From: a virus
Strand: one strand, 5' to 3'
DNA: 43,711 bases
IMG/VR virus record: IMGVR_UViG_3300026484_000013
Location: 1 to 43,711 of that record
The notes under the pieces were generated by a model. That model did no database searches and was not told the origin of the DNA. It worked only from the letters and a program-made list of their open reading frames with translations. A program made the translations under genes and the position numbers. Positions 15,835 to 24,551 of this stretch are shown piece by piece (position 1 is the stretch's first letter; the number at the start of each line of letters is the position of its first letter).

Positions 15835-18261
15835 CTATATTCGTTCTTTACCTTTTTCACGGTACGTACCACTAAATGCGATACCACTAATTGTGAAAGG
15901 CTTTAAACCATCATTTTTTATACTCAGAACTGTTTTATCTGTATTACTTAATACGTTGATACTTCTATTATGTCTGATAGGTTTATTCTGAGTAAAATCC
16001 CTATCTTCTTTGTAAATGTCTAAGACAGCTTCACCTTCTATAGCTACTGATACTGTCCTCAACTGTAGCCGACCACGAGGTGTCTGTACTTGTGCTTGAG
16101 TTTTCTTTGGTCTCCATTTTGTTAACTCTATTGAACTATCATATGGAATATTTCCAACATCTTCATGGCGGTAATCACTACCAAAGACTTGAATTCCTAA
16201 AGGCAACTTAAAGACTCCTTCTGTAGCAACAAGATACAAATAAGTGTCTATAACCATTATATGTAATATATCGCTAGAAAGTATGTTACTAAAATCCCAA
16301 GTGTACCAAGAACTCTGAACCATTTGGTCGCCTGAGATAACCTCTCGGTATAAATAAAGCTTCTTAGAGTTCTCAGTTAATACTACAAGAGTACCATCTT
16401 CAACAAAGTTAGTAATTTGCATTACTGTTCCTTGAATGTAAGTTGGAATTTGAATAGTTAAATCAATAGCCTTATTCTCTGAGGTCAATCTAGCAACTCG
16501 GTATCTGTAGAGTCTAGCAGTATCACCGGTAAATCCTGAGAAGACAATACTATCTCCATCATAAACCGTACCACCTTTATCATTATATGCGTAATTACTC
16601 AACTTATTTACTATTACAGTTGCTGGTGTTATACCTTGTTCAGTATTAAATAAGTATTGTCCTTCAGATGTCATAATTAAAAGACCTGATTGGAATATAG
16701 CAACCCTAAGTATCTCGAGGACTTTCTCAGAAGCAATCTTAACTTCTATTGTATCTCCATCTAATACATTAATAATAGTAGACGCATAGAAATTCCAAAG
16801 AACATCTGTTTGGCTGAATGTAAGGGCATCACCTGCTACAATACAAATCCTACCATTGATATAAAATAACTGTTTAATCTTCTTATCAACAAAATAAGGG
16901 TCTTTATTATTATCTTCATTTCCTACAAGAGGTGGTTTTAATTGGTCAGATGTATTTAAAAGTCGAGCTTCAAATGTACCATCTTCCTTCCTTTCAACAA
17001 CAATAGGCATATTGTTCAACAATGGTAGCTTTCTATCAGTACCATCGAATTCTGCTCTATTAGTATATTCTTGCCAAGTACCTTTCCATCTAACTGCATA
17101 ATAATCAGTAGTAGTATCTCCATCGCTAGAATTGATTTTAACAACCGCCCCATCCCAAGGGAAACTTGAAGGTAAATCTTGGAGCTTACCAACATCTAAC
17201 TTCCAGCCATAGGATGCTAAAGAACCCCAAGAGTCCCAATAGTTAAATTCAAAGTCTGATAAATCATCTTTCCAAATCTTTAACACAGAACCTATAGCCT
17301 CAGCATTATAGCCATTAGGGTTTCTATTTGTAGTTACTAAAGATAAGGCTTTACCATTTATCTTATTTACAAATTCATCCCTTACATCCTCAACTGTAGA
17401 AGCAATAACAGTATAGAAGGAGCCGCCAGCAAATAGAGTATAACTATCGAACTCTGAGTCCGCCTGCACAATCTTAATCATCCATTCAGTTTTATCGGGA
17501 TGCTCAGTAACCTCCATTGAAATATTATCATTAGAGTCAAACCCTTCAGCTTCAAAAGGGCTTCCTGTATCCGCTGTAAGAATGAAAGCGTCTGTTCCAT
17601 CTGCAACTGCACTCCAGGTTGTGGTCTCCATTTCATACTTAATCTTTGCCGCTAACAATGTAGCCGCTTCATCAGCTTTATCGCTTTCAGCCTCATACTT
17701 AACTTCATCTAGCTCAGCCGTGTAATTATAAGGATGGTCAGCATCATTAGAACTTCTTGATAGCCAATAATAAGCTATACGCTCTGAATTACTCTCTCCT
17801 AAGGTTACATCACTTCTATAGATTTCATCTAGTTCCGGCATTAAACTTGTAGATACATATGAAATACCTACGGTTTGCTCACTATTAACTATATAAGAGG
17901 TATCACCAATAGTAATCCCACTAAGAGATTGTGGCTCACTGTGAGTCAAATATTCTTTAACTTCAGGGTCAACTACAATAGTCTTAGTACCTTCTCCTAT
18001 TGTTTGAGCAGTCATACTACCATCTGTAGCTACGGTAAGAATATTCGCTTCATCACCACTCCTTTGATAATCATAGATAAAACTAGCATCATCAGGGATT
18101 GATATTACACCAGCTTCAACATTTGGTCGTCTAGTAGTACCGAGAACTAGCGAAGGATTACAATTAATCATTTCTGATACTTGATTATCCTTACGAAGAC
18201 TCTCGGTTTGATTAGACACACCACCATAAACTCCAGGAATTGTCTTAACAATCAATGCCAT
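15835..18261 (-). CDS. Tail tubular protein B (gp12-like)
   Basis: At 808 residues this matches T7 gp12 (794), the nozzle that forms the lower part of the short tail and closes the DNA channel. The start VKTIPGVYGGVSNQTESLRK followed by NQVSEMINCNPSLV is characteristic of the family. The rest is beta-rich with no enzymatic motif. Its ATG overlaps the stop of tail tubular protein A (1 nt), so the two tail proteins are translationally coupled. Confidence 0.93.
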   Translation of the reverse strand: MALIVKTIPGVYGGVSNQTESLRKDNQVSEMINCNPSLVLGTTRRPNVEAGVISIPDDASFIYDYQRSGDEANILTVATDGSMTAQTIGEGTKTIVVDPEVKEYLTHSEPQSLSGITIGDTSYIVNSEQTVGISYVSTSLMPELDEIYRSDVTLGESNSERIAYYWLSRSSNDADHPYNYTAELDEVKYEAESDKADEAATLLAAKIKYEMETTTWSAVADGTDAFILTADTGSPFEAEGFDSNDNISMEVTEHPDKTEWMIKIVQADSEFDSYTLFAGGSFYTVIASTVEDVRDEFVNKINGKALSLVTTNRNPNGYNAEAIGSVLKIWKDDLSDFEFNYWDSWGSLASYGWKLDVGKLQDLPSSFPWDGAVVKINSSDGDTTTDYYAVRWKGTWQEYTNRAEFDGTDRKLPLLNNMPIVVERKEDGTFEARLLNTSDQLKPPLVGNEDNNKDPYFVDKKIKQLFYINGRICIVAGDALTFSQTDVLWNFYASTIINVLDGDTIEVKIASEKVLEILRVAIFQSGLLIMTSEGQYLFNTEQGITPATVIVNKLSNYAYNDKGGTVYDGDSIVFSGFTGDTARLYRYRVARLTSENKAIDLTIQIPTYIQGTVMQITNFVEDGTLVVLTENSKKLYLYREVISGDQMVQSSWYTWDFSNILSSDILHIMVIDTYLYLVATEGVFKLPLGIQVFGSDYRHEDVGNIPYDSSIELTKWRPKKTQAQVQTPRGRLQLRTVSVAIEGEAVLDIYKEDRDFTQNKPIRHNRSINVLSNTDKTVLSIKNDGLKPFTISGIAFSGTYREKGKERI

Positions 18262-18830
18262 TATCTAACTCCTGTAGGATTTGTACTTCTAGTAATCAAT
18301 CTACTCCCAGCAATTAGGTTTGTTTTCCTATGTTTAGCTTGAGCTTTCTGTAAGGACACCTGCGCTTTCTCAGCATTGGTTTGAAGTATTCTAAGTTCCT
18401 GAGTATCCCCAAGGATATTATTGTAGAACTCTGTAGACGCCTCTCTTACAATAGCATCAGCAGCAACATTAGGTAAGTCATCAAACTGTAAGTTGAATAT
18501 AATATCTACATCTTGTGTATCTTCAAATAAGTAAGACCTTGTCTCTGTATTGTAAAGTTTGTGGTCTTTTACTATCAATGTAGGACTATATACACTTAAT
18601 ATATTATTTCCAATTGGGATATAACCATCTGTATTCGGAACTAATGGGTATGCCTTCTCTTTATTAAACCAAAAGCCTTGCTCTTGTATTGACCTACTCA
18701 TAGATAATAATGCATCTCTAGCCATACCTACATCACTTGTAGCATCTGCTTCCATAGCTGACGTATTATCTGTAATTGGAATTTCACCAATCGCTCCTAA
18801 TAGAGTATTAACACCTTCATATAAATTCAA
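18261..18830 (-). CDS. Tail tubular protein A (gp11-like)
   Basis: The 189-residue protein matches T7 gp11 (196), the adaptor ring joining portal and nozzle. Diagnostic features are the N-terminal NLYEGVNTLLGAIGEIP and QEQGFWFNKEKAYPLVPNT with IPIGNNILSV. It lies after the capsid gene and its terminator and before gp12, in T7 order. An AAGGAGA site precedes the ATG. Confidence 0.93.
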   Translation of the reverse strand: MNLYEGVNTLLGAIGEIPITDNTSAMEADATSDVGMARDALLSMSRSIQEQGFWFNKEKAYPLVPNTDGYIPIGNNILSVYSPTLIVKDHKLYNTETRSYLFEDTQDVDIIFNLQFDDLPNVAADAIVREASTEFYNNILGDTQELRILQTNAEKAQVSLQKAQAKHRKTNLIAGSRLITRSTNPTGVR

Positions 18831-18869
18831 ACTTTCTCCTTTGTTTTGTTTAAAATTTCCTAGAACCTC

Positions 18870-18901
18870 TTAAAGAAAACAAAGGGAAGCCTAAGCTCCC
18901 C
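18870..18901 (-). terminator. Rho-independent terminator after the capsid gene
   Basis: The minus strand reads GGGGAGC-TTAG-GCTTCCC, a seven-pair stem with one G-U pair, followed by TTTGTTTTCTTT. It lies just after the major capsid gene, as T-phi does after gene 10 in T7. It would reduce transcription of tail genes relative to capsid and scaffold. Confidence 0.75.
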
Positions 18902-18908
18902 GAATGTT

Positions 18909-19853
18909 CTATACAGTTCCACCTGTGATTGCTACTGATGCTCCTGGATTAAGAACACCCATACCTAATGCATACGTTGATGTCATTAGTGTACCAAGTT
19001 TCTCAGGAATGTAGTTAGACTCTGAACTTACGTCCATAAGCTTAACAACACCTACAGCATCTGATGTAAACAATAGACCCTGGAGTTTCTTGTCTGTACC
19101 AGCAACATCTACTGCTGTATCTTTACCAAAGTGGTTAGACATTACAATAGAGATACCTGCAACTTGAATTACATTACCTTTTGCAATTGAACCATTACCA
19201 CCATCATTGAAGTCTCTGTTAACTGCTTTAGCAGACTGAACAACATTGAAGTAGTTAATTGGGTCAGTTACAAAGATAGGGTCACCTGTAACATCATTAG
19301 CTTCTAAATGAGCTTTAGCTGCAAAGATAGTAGCAAGAATTGCATCACCTTTATCTTCTGCTGTAGCACCATCAACAATATCATCGTTGTTTACTTCAAA
19401 GCCATCAGGCTGAGCCGCAACACCTACTGCTTGAGTAGCCGCTAATACTGTAGCAAATACTTGCTTGTCGATTTTAGTTGCAAGTGCTTCACCTGAACGT
19501 TTTGCCAACTCACCACGGATTTCGAAGTGTGCCATTTTCTCTTCGTAGTTATCTACTAAAGATGAAACGTATTGTAAATCTTCAATAAGAATTACTCTCT
19601 CGTTATCAGGCATGTTAGTTGTAGAAACGTCAGCACCCGGAGTGTGTGTTGCTACATCAGAGTCTGACATATTACCTGTAACTACGAACTGTGCAGACTT
19701 ACCGTTTGCGATTGTTCTAACTTTAACTAGGTCAAGCCCAATATTTTTCTTATCAAATGCGTTAAGAACTTCACCTGAATAAACCTTAAGATTTAAGGCT
19801 TTTCTGTCTCCAGCGCCCTCAATTTGTGTAAAACCATTTGCTGTAATAGCCAT
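18909..19853 (-). CDS. Major capsid protein (gp10-like)
   Basis: This 314-residue protein is the expected major head protein with an HK97-type fold, forming the icosahedral shell. Typical features are the N-terminal FTQIEGAGDRKALNLKVYSG, the central DAILATIFAAKAHLEANDV, and VMSNHFGKD near the C-terminus. It lies between the scaffold gene and the gp11-like gene and is followed by a strong terminator. I see no extension that would need a frameshift like T7 gp10B. T7 gp10A is 345 residues. Confidence 0.92.
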   Translation of the reverse strand: MAITANGFTQIEGAGDRKALNLKVYSGEVLNAFDKKNIGLDLVKVRTIANGKSAQFVVTGNMSDSDVATHTPGADVSTTNMPDNERVILIEDLQYVSSLVDNYEEKMAHFEIRGELAKRSGEALATKIDKQVFATVLAATQAVGVAAQPDGFEVNNDDIVDGATAEDKGDAILATIFAAKAHLEANDVTGDPIFVTDPINYFNVVQSAKAVNRDFNDGGNGSIAKGNVIQVAGISIVMSNHFGKDTAVDVAGTDKKLQGLLFTSDAVGVVKLMDVSSESNYIPEKLGTLMTSTYALGMGVLNPGASVAITGGTV

Positions 19854-19899
19854 ATGTATTCCTTGTGTTATTTAATTAAATACTCTTCCATTATGCCTA

Positions 19900-19925
19900 G
19901 GGAAGCAAGAAGAGACAATCTTCCC
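19900..19925 (-). promoter_or_regulatory. Hairpin in the scaffold-capsid gap
   Basis: In the 83-bp gap the DNA can pair GGGAAG with CTTCCC (outer stem) or GAAGA with TCTTC (inner stem). There is no U-tract after it on the transcribed strand. It may be an RNA-processing or stability element that sets the scaffold to capsid ratio. No phage promoter block is present here. Confidence 0.35.
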
Positions 19926-19936
19926 CGATAGACGAC

Positions 19937-20749
19937 TTAAAACGAACTTTGTTCTATTTTCTTTGCAACTGCATTAGTATATGAAGCATCTTTCCCATAC
20001 ATTGGGTTTCTCATTGCTTTATACATTTCACCTTTGTCTGCATAACCTTTAGCTCCACCTGAAGAAGCTTGTGTGCTTCCACTAAGAGCTCTTTTAGGAA
20101 TTGGACTCCCATTAGCCGCTTTGAACTGAGCCGATAAACTTTCAACACCAAACATAATTTGGTCACTGTTACCGCTCTGCACTTGAGAGTTAAATACAGA
20201 AATCTGTTCAGGACTCCAAGTATCTTTAGCCCAAGCTACCATTTCTGCATAAGCCTCTTCACCACCAACAGCAGAGTATGCTTTAGTATTTTGAGCTTCT
20301 TGAATAGCAGATTGACCTTGAATATAACTGTCTACAACAGCCTTAGATAAACCAAGTTTACTTAATTCATCATAAGAACCCTCAGCTAACTTACCATTAG
20401 CATTAAACTCTGCATTAAACTTACTCATTTGTTCAGGAGTTAATGTACCCTCAACTTCAGTAGGTGTCTCTTCAGGAGTCTCTTCAGGTGTCTCTTCAGG
20501 TGTATCTTCAATAGTAAGCCCTTCAGGAGCCTCAGTAGGTGTTTCTTTACCAGCTAGTAATTCTTCATACTTAGCTTTGTAATCAATTTCATCTTCTGAG
20601 GGAGTTTCCTCTGTAGGCTCTATATATTCCGGAGCATCTTCAGGGTTAACAGAACCAGCCGAAGCTGCCTCTTTGTTATCCACTAAATCTACCATTGCCT
20701 GTTCGTGTTCAGTCAACTCAGGAGTTTCACCTGATACCTCCGTTGCCAT
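19937..20749 (-). CDS. Capsid assembly scaffold (gp9-like)
   Basis: This 270-residue, very acidic protein (T7 gp9 is 307) has a disordered N-terminal half with the tandem repeat TPEETPEETPEETPTE near residues 80-95, then a helical domain and a short basic C-terminal helix (AVAKKIEQSS). That layout fits a scaffold that lines the prohead and leaves before DNA fills it. It sits between portal and capsid genes. The small Lys-rich gene upstream ends 2 bp before its ATG. Confidence 0.88.
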   Translation of the reverse strand: MATEVSGETPELTEHEQAMVDLVDNKEAASAGSVNPEDAPEYIEPTEETPSEDEIDYKAKYEELLAGKETPTEAPEGLTIEDTPEETPEETPEETPTEVEGTLTPEQMSKFNAEFNANGKLAEGSYDELSKLGLSKAVVDSYIQGQSAIQEAQNTKAYSAVGGEEAYAEMVAWAKDTWSPEQISVFNSQVQSGNSDQIMFGVESLSAQFKAANGSPIPKRALSGSTQASSGGAKGYADKGEMYKAMRNPMYGKDASYTNAVAKKIEQSSF

Positions 20750-20751
20750 AC

Positions 20752-20874
20752 TTACTTACCTTTGGGCTTAGTTAAATCCATATAACCCGGTTTTGCTTTT
20801 CCAGCTTTAGCTTTCGCTACCTCTGCTTTCTTATCTCTTTTAACGTAACTTGCATCTGTTAGTAATTTTGCCAT
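20752..20874 (-). CDS. 40-residue Lys-rich small protein
   Basis: A short frame begins at ATG 20874 with an AAGGA ribosome site about nine bases upstream, inside the end of the portal gene, and stops 2 bp before the scaffold start. The peptide opens MAKLLTDASYVKRDKKAEV and continues with AKAKAGKAKPGY. It is strongly basic and has no membrane segment. Good ribosome site, tight packing and basic composition support a real gene. It might be a DNA- or scaffold-binding minor head protein; function unknown. Confidence 0.6.
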   Translation of the reverse strand: MAKLLTDASYVKRDKKAEVAKAKAGKAKPGYMDLTKPKGK

Positions 20875-20879
20875 AAATA

Positions 20880-22397
20880 TTATCCTTGTGGTTGTTCCGG
20901 TTGTGCTACATTTGGCACACCAGCATCTGTTTGACCCTGTTGTTCTTGGGCAACTTCTTCTTTACTTACGAATAAGCTCTTAACATCTTTAATACCTAAA
21001 GCACTTCCGATACGAACTAAATACTCTTCAATATTGAGGTATTTCATTACATAATCAGGATTAACTTCAGCGATTAAGCCATTAAGTTGTCTTAGTTTCT
21101 CTAAATCTTGTGTTCTACCTAAAGCGTTCAGACCTGTTGTAATAGTAGGTTCAACTAAATCACCTAAATCATACGTCATGTCTTGCATAAGAAGATTAAC
21201 TAATGGTAATTGAAACTCTTGTGCTATGATACTATAAATACCACCAAGGGCATCTTCAAGTTCTCTAGCTAAGAATTGGATTTCTAATGCTGTTGTACGC
21301 TCACTATCTCTAGTTGTTGTACTTTGTAATAGAAAAGCCGCACCAATACGTCTTGTAATCTCTTCAACGAGTTTCATAGGGATTTGTAAGTCAGCTTGTT
21401 TATCTACTGCGAGTCTTGAAACATCACGTTCCAAATCTCCAATAACAACACCGCCATTCTCTACATCTTCTAATTCATCTTGTTCAATTACAGAACCTGG
21501 TTTTATCCCAAATACTACCTTAGCCGCAATAGCTGAGTATTCTAACATCATCTGAGTTAATCCCTCAAGAGACCTAAAGTCCCCTAGATGCATTTCAACT
21601 AAACCACGACCATAATGCTCACCATTTATCTTAGACCATCTAAGAACCATAAGAGGCATATGTTTATCTTCTATAGACTGTTCTGAGCCATCTACTAAAA
21701 CAGACTTAACTTCTTGGTATGTTAACCATTTCTTGCCTTGCCTAATGTATCTAGTATATAACTCTATGTCTCGCTTTCTTTCTTCTTCAGTAACTTCAAT
21801 ATTATTCATTAAATCTTCAGGAAGTGCTTCAAAAGCAATCTTCTCTTTTAGAATTACATCTGTAATATTACCACTAAAGTCTCTAATTACAACATAAGCA
21901 TCTACCTTATACATATGCATTTTACCTTCATCGTATAATAGAGCCGCATTTCCTGTTGTAATTAAATGTACAAACGCTTGATGTACAATAGGTCTCATTC
22001 CTGAGCCTTCAATTTTGTTCATCACTTTTGTTTCTAGGTTACTTAGTTGAGCTTCAAGTGCAGTATCTTCTTTCGAAGGCTCTGCACCGGCTTCAATGTC
22101 TTCTTCAAGTTCTTGTGACTGTCTTAATCTAAAGAAAGCCGAACTTGGAGGCAGTAATCCTAGTAATAGTTTGTTACTTAAATTGTTTACAGCACGAGCA
22201 CCTAACGAATTATAAGTATCCGGTAGGTCTGTTTGTTCTGTAAAACTATCGTCAGGTAGTACACTAGGTATGGTCATCTTACTACAGTCTCTAGCTTTCT
22301 TAAGAGTTGTAATCCTATCGCCATCACGTTTATCGAATAGAGACTTAAGACCCGCTTCTTCTAAAAGTTCTTGGGCTGTCTTAAAATCTTCTGCCAT
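20880..22397 (-). CDS. Portal (head-tail connector, gp8-like)
   Basis: The 505 residues are close to T7 gp8 (536). The protein forms the dodecameric ring at the capsid vertex through which DNA passes. Family features are KARDCSKMTIPSVLPDD near residue 35, SLGARAVNNLSNKLLLGLLPP near 65-85, and RDSERTTALEIQFLARELE in the C-terminal helical part. The Gln/Pro-rich tail is probably disordered. Its ATG overlaps the stop of the upstream gene. Confidence 0.94.
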   Translation of the reverse strand: MAEDFKTAQELLEEAGLKSLFDKRDGDRITTLKKARDCSKMTIPSVLPDDSFTEQTDLPDTYNSLGARAVNNLSNKLLLGLLPPSSAFFRLRQSQELEEDIEAGAEPSKEDTALEAQLSNLETKVMNKIEGSGMRPIVHQAFVHLITTGNAALLYDEGKMHMYKVDAYVVIRDFSGNITDVILKEKIAFEALPEDLMNNIEVTEEERKRDIELYTRYIRQGKKWLTYQEVKSVLVDGSEQSIEDKHMPLMVLRWSKINGEHYGRGLVEMHLGDFRSLEGLTQMMLEYSAIAAKVVFGIKPGSVIEQDELEDVENGGVVIGDLERDVSRLAVDKQADLQIPMKLVEEITRRIGAAFLLQSTTTRDSERTTALEIQFLARELEDALGGIYSIIAQEFQLPLVNLLMQDMTYDLGDLVEPTITTGLNALGRTQDLEKLRQLNGLIAEVNPDYVMKYLNIEEYLVRIGSALGIKDVKSLFVSKEEVAQEQQGQTDAGVPNVAQPEQPQG

Positions 22398-23020
22398 TAA
22401 TAAATTCCTAATGATTGGTTAGTTGAAGCTGTACTAGGAGAAGTATCAAAACTCTCAATAGCTCCAACTGAGCTTTCTTTCTTATCGTCGTCTTTAGTAA
22501 TTGCCAACGAATAATCTACATTCCCTGAAGTACCTGTAAGTTCATCCGGAGCTTCTTTTCTACGAGTCTCCTTAGCACCATATTCAGCTATCTCAGTTCT
22601 TTCACCAGCGTAGTTACTCCAATCGTTTAGAGCCGCTTCCATATCAACACCGGTAGATGTTTTCCATCTATTCCATTTAGCATCGTATGTAGCGCCTCCA
22701 AGCCCTTTGGTGTACTTACCGTAAGCCGCAGTATCATTAACCATCTTATACAAAGGTTGTCCATTATTACCAATCTTCTGACGCTGTTTAGTTATAGTGT
22801 TACCTTCTTTGTCAGTAGTATTATAAGACTCCATAACATTAACTCTATTCATAAAGTCAGCTTGGGTTTTACCACGTCCTTTAGTGCTTTTACTATACTG
22901 TTTATATTGGTCAATACTCTGAATACCGGTTTTACTTAGTTCGCCGTAACGTCGTTTATCAACACCTACCCTTGTAGGTTCGTACTCAGTTATGTGAGAG
23001 CCACCGCCACCGCCACCCAT
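22397..23020 (-). CDS. Oligoglycine-headed protein, 207 residues
   Basis: The protein begins MGGGGGGSHITEYEPTRVG and continues with a hydrophilic, Lys/Thr/Tyr-rich sequence including YGKYTKGLGGATYDAKWNRW. No enzyme motif or membrane segment is visible. It lies directly upstream of the portal gene and overlaps both neighbours by 1 nt. In T7-like phages this slot holds genes 6.5-7.7, several of which encode minor virion proteins. A virion or tail-assembly role is inferred from position. The adjacent gene has the same oligoglycine start. Confidence 0.65.
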   Translation of the reverse strand: MGGGGGGSHITEYEPTRVGVDKRRYGELSKTGIQSIDQYKQYSKSTKGRGKTQADFMNRVNVMESYNTTDKEGNTITKQRQKIGNNGQPLYKMVNDTAAYGKYTKGLGGATYDAKWNRWKTSTGVDMEAALNDWSNYAGERTEIAEYGAKETRRKEAPDELTGTSGNVDYSLAITKDDDKKESSVGAIESFDTSPSTASTNQSLGIY

Positions 23021-23283
23021 TATACTACTCCTGTTGGAGTTCTAGGGGTTTCATAACCACCTGACTGTGCTGCACCCTCTAAAGGAATAACAAGTCTCGA
23101 AGTCCCTAAGTTCTTTTTTGCTTTTTCATCGGCAGTTGTTTTAGCACCACCTGTAAATAATGCTTTGTCAATGTTCTCCGGCATAGCTTCTGCTGAGGTT
23201 CTCTCAGGGGCTACAGGGTTAAACATATCAGGTAAGTCAGCTTTAACACTTGTTACTGTGTCACCACCTCCACCTCCGCCCAT
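23020..23283 (-). CDS. Oligoglycine-headed protein, 87 residues (possible gp6.7/gp7.3-like virion protein)
   Basis: It begins MGGGGGGDTVTSVKADLPDM and ends with a basic, low-complexity tail after LGTSRLVIPL, a short motif I associate with small virion proteins of T7-like phages encoded before the portal. The protein is probably largely disordered. Its ATG and stop overlap the neighbouring genes. A role in tail assembly or ejection like T7 gp7.3 or gp6.7 is plausible but not shown. Confidence 0.6.
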   Translation of the reverse strand: MGGGGGGDTVTSVKADLPDMFNPVAPERTSAEAMPENIDKALFTGGAKTTADEKAKKNLGTSRLVIPLEGAAQSGGYETPRTPTGVV

Positions 23284-23477
23284 TATGCACTTACTGTAAT
23301 TTTATTCACAGTTTCTCCTTTTAAATTATGTTTTAGTTCTCGTAGTAATTCTACAACTCCAGCTTTCTTCCCTCTTTCAAAAGGTGATGCATCTTCCACA
23401 TCAAGCTTATCCGGAAATCGTAACTCTAATTGTTGAATTAAATCCGAACTCTTTATTGGTATTATAGTTTTAGCCAT
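23283..23477 (-). CDS. Small unknown protein, first late gene
   Basis: This 64-residue charged, helical protein (SSDLIQQLELRFPDK, then GKKAGVVELLRELKHNL) is not recognised. It is the first gene after the late phage promoter, with an AAGGA ribosome site before the ATG, and its stop overlaps the next start. It may be a minor structural or regulatory protein. Confidence 0.65.
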   Translation of the reverse strand: MAKTIIPIKSSDLIQQLELRFPDKLDVEDASPFERGKKAGVVELLRELKHNLKGETVNKITVSA

Positions 23478-23576
23478 AATAAATCCTTATGTAATTTTAG
23501 TAGTCAGTCCGCAGTTTACCTGAGAGAGATTACAAACTCTATACTTAAAGACTCTTTAGCTTATTTATTAATTATA

Positions 23577-23650
23577 TTTATAGTAATTATAATAATAATT
23601 CTCTAAGCTTCTTTAAGAGCCATTCTTTCTAATATGTCCACTCTAATCTC
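23577..23650 (-). promoter_or_regulatory. Phage promoter and conserved leader before the late genes
   Basis: On the minus strand 23650-23621 reads AGATTAGAGTGGACATATTA then GAAAGAATG. This is the same block as at 637-662 and 41489-41514. Downstream, to about 23577, the leader (AAAGAAGCTTAGAGAAT, then an A/T-rich TATTATAATTACTA) matches the leader of the 41.5-kb promoter. It is positioned to drive the structural operon, as class III promoters do in T7. Confidence 0.75.
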
Positions 23651-23663
23651 ATCACGCTCCGTA

Positions 23664-23683
23664 AAGCCCTATTTCTTGGGCTT
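23664..23683 (-). terminator. Hairpin upstream of the late promoter
   Basis: The minus strand shows AAGCCC-AAGAAATA-GGGCTT followed by TACG. The perfect six-pair stem lies between the exonuclease gene and the late promoter and could end middle transcripts. The U-tract is short, so it may instead be a processing hairpin. Confidence 0.45.
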
Positions 23684-23753
23684 CTTAAAGGTTTTTATAA
23701 ACCATGTGACTTGTATAAAAGTATTTGTAATAATTGCCACTCCAACTATTAAA

Positions 23754-24542
23754 TCAAAACTGTAAGGCATCAATCTGACATTCTCCTTTTGCTGGAGGAG
23801 TCCATAATTTTAACTTAAGTTTACCGTTAACTCGCTCAAGCTGATGCATCTGTGCTAATCTCATTGTAGCAAGTGCTTCCTTTTTAGTTTGTTTACACTT
23901 TCTATAGGTAGCAAGAACTCTTGCGTAAAGCTGTCGCTCGTCAAACTGTCCCGGAGTTCCGAGGATGACATCAGCTTTCTTAGGCCCAATCCTATAAGCA
24001 CCTTTATAACCATCTGTTGTATCGCCAACAAGGGTTTGATAATAAGCATAGTGTATAGCTTCTTCTTTAGTGACTGTAACAAATTCATCTTTACCATAAT
24101 TGTAATGTCTTCCTTCTGTTTGATATAATACATCCTTATCAATTGCACATAATACATAATCATCAGGAGTCTCGGTCTTCTTAGTGACCACTACATCATC
24201 TGCTTCACAGAATGGAGTTAGTTTAGCTTTGTGAGTCTTTCTTAAATAATCCCACATTTCCTTAAACTTATCAGGTTTCCTCGAGTCCTTACGGTTATGT
24301 TTGTAAGCGTGGGCTAAATCATTAGCAACTTCGTACCTAAAGTTTTCTTTACCTGTTAACCACAGCTCATAATCGTCACAGTCGGTTGAAAATAGTATCC
24401 CATCTATCAATCCATCTATAGCGTCCTTAGCATTTACTAGGTCTACAACGTGGTATTCAGTACCATCTTCTTTCTCAAAAGTCTCTTCTAAAGCAAATCC
24501 TATTTTGTATAGGAAGCTATCTGCGTCAATTAGTGCTGTCAT
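23754..24542 (-). CDS. 5'-3' exonuclease (gp6-like, FEN family)
   Basis: The 262-residue enzyme resembles T7 gp6 (300), which degrades DNA 5' to 3' to remove RNA primers, aid recombination and recycle host DNA. Metal-binding acidic motifs of the flap-nuclease fold are visible: LIDADSFLY near residue 4, FCEADDVVV near 128, CAIDKDVLY near 146, and GDTTDGYKGAYRIGPKKA near 185-202 with the helix-hairpin turn. It closes the replication block. Confidence 0.92.
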   Translation of the reverse strand: MTALIDADSFLYKIGFALEETFEKEDGTEYHVVDLVNAKDAIDGLIDGILFSTDCDDYELWLTGKENFRYEVANDLAHAYKHNRKDSRKPDKFKEMWDYLRKTHKAKLTPFCEADDVVVTKKTETPDDYVLCAIDKDVLYQTEGRHYNYGKDEFVTVTKEEAIHYAYYQTLVGDTTDGYKGAYRIGPKKADVILGTPGQFDERQLYARVLATYRKCKQTKKEALATMRLAQMHQLERVNGKLKLKLWTPPAKGECQIDALQF

Positions 24543-24551
24543 TATTTATCC

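Noticed and set aside
20459-20507. Tandem 12-bp repeat in the scaffold gene
   Set aside because: It encodes the acidic TPEE repeats of a disordered scaffold segment and keeps the frame. Ordinary low-complexity coding sequence.
23669-23740. 23-residue hydrophobic/basic frame before the late promoter
   Set aside because: GTG start with no usable ribosome site spacing, and its end overlaps the hairpin. Too weak to call.
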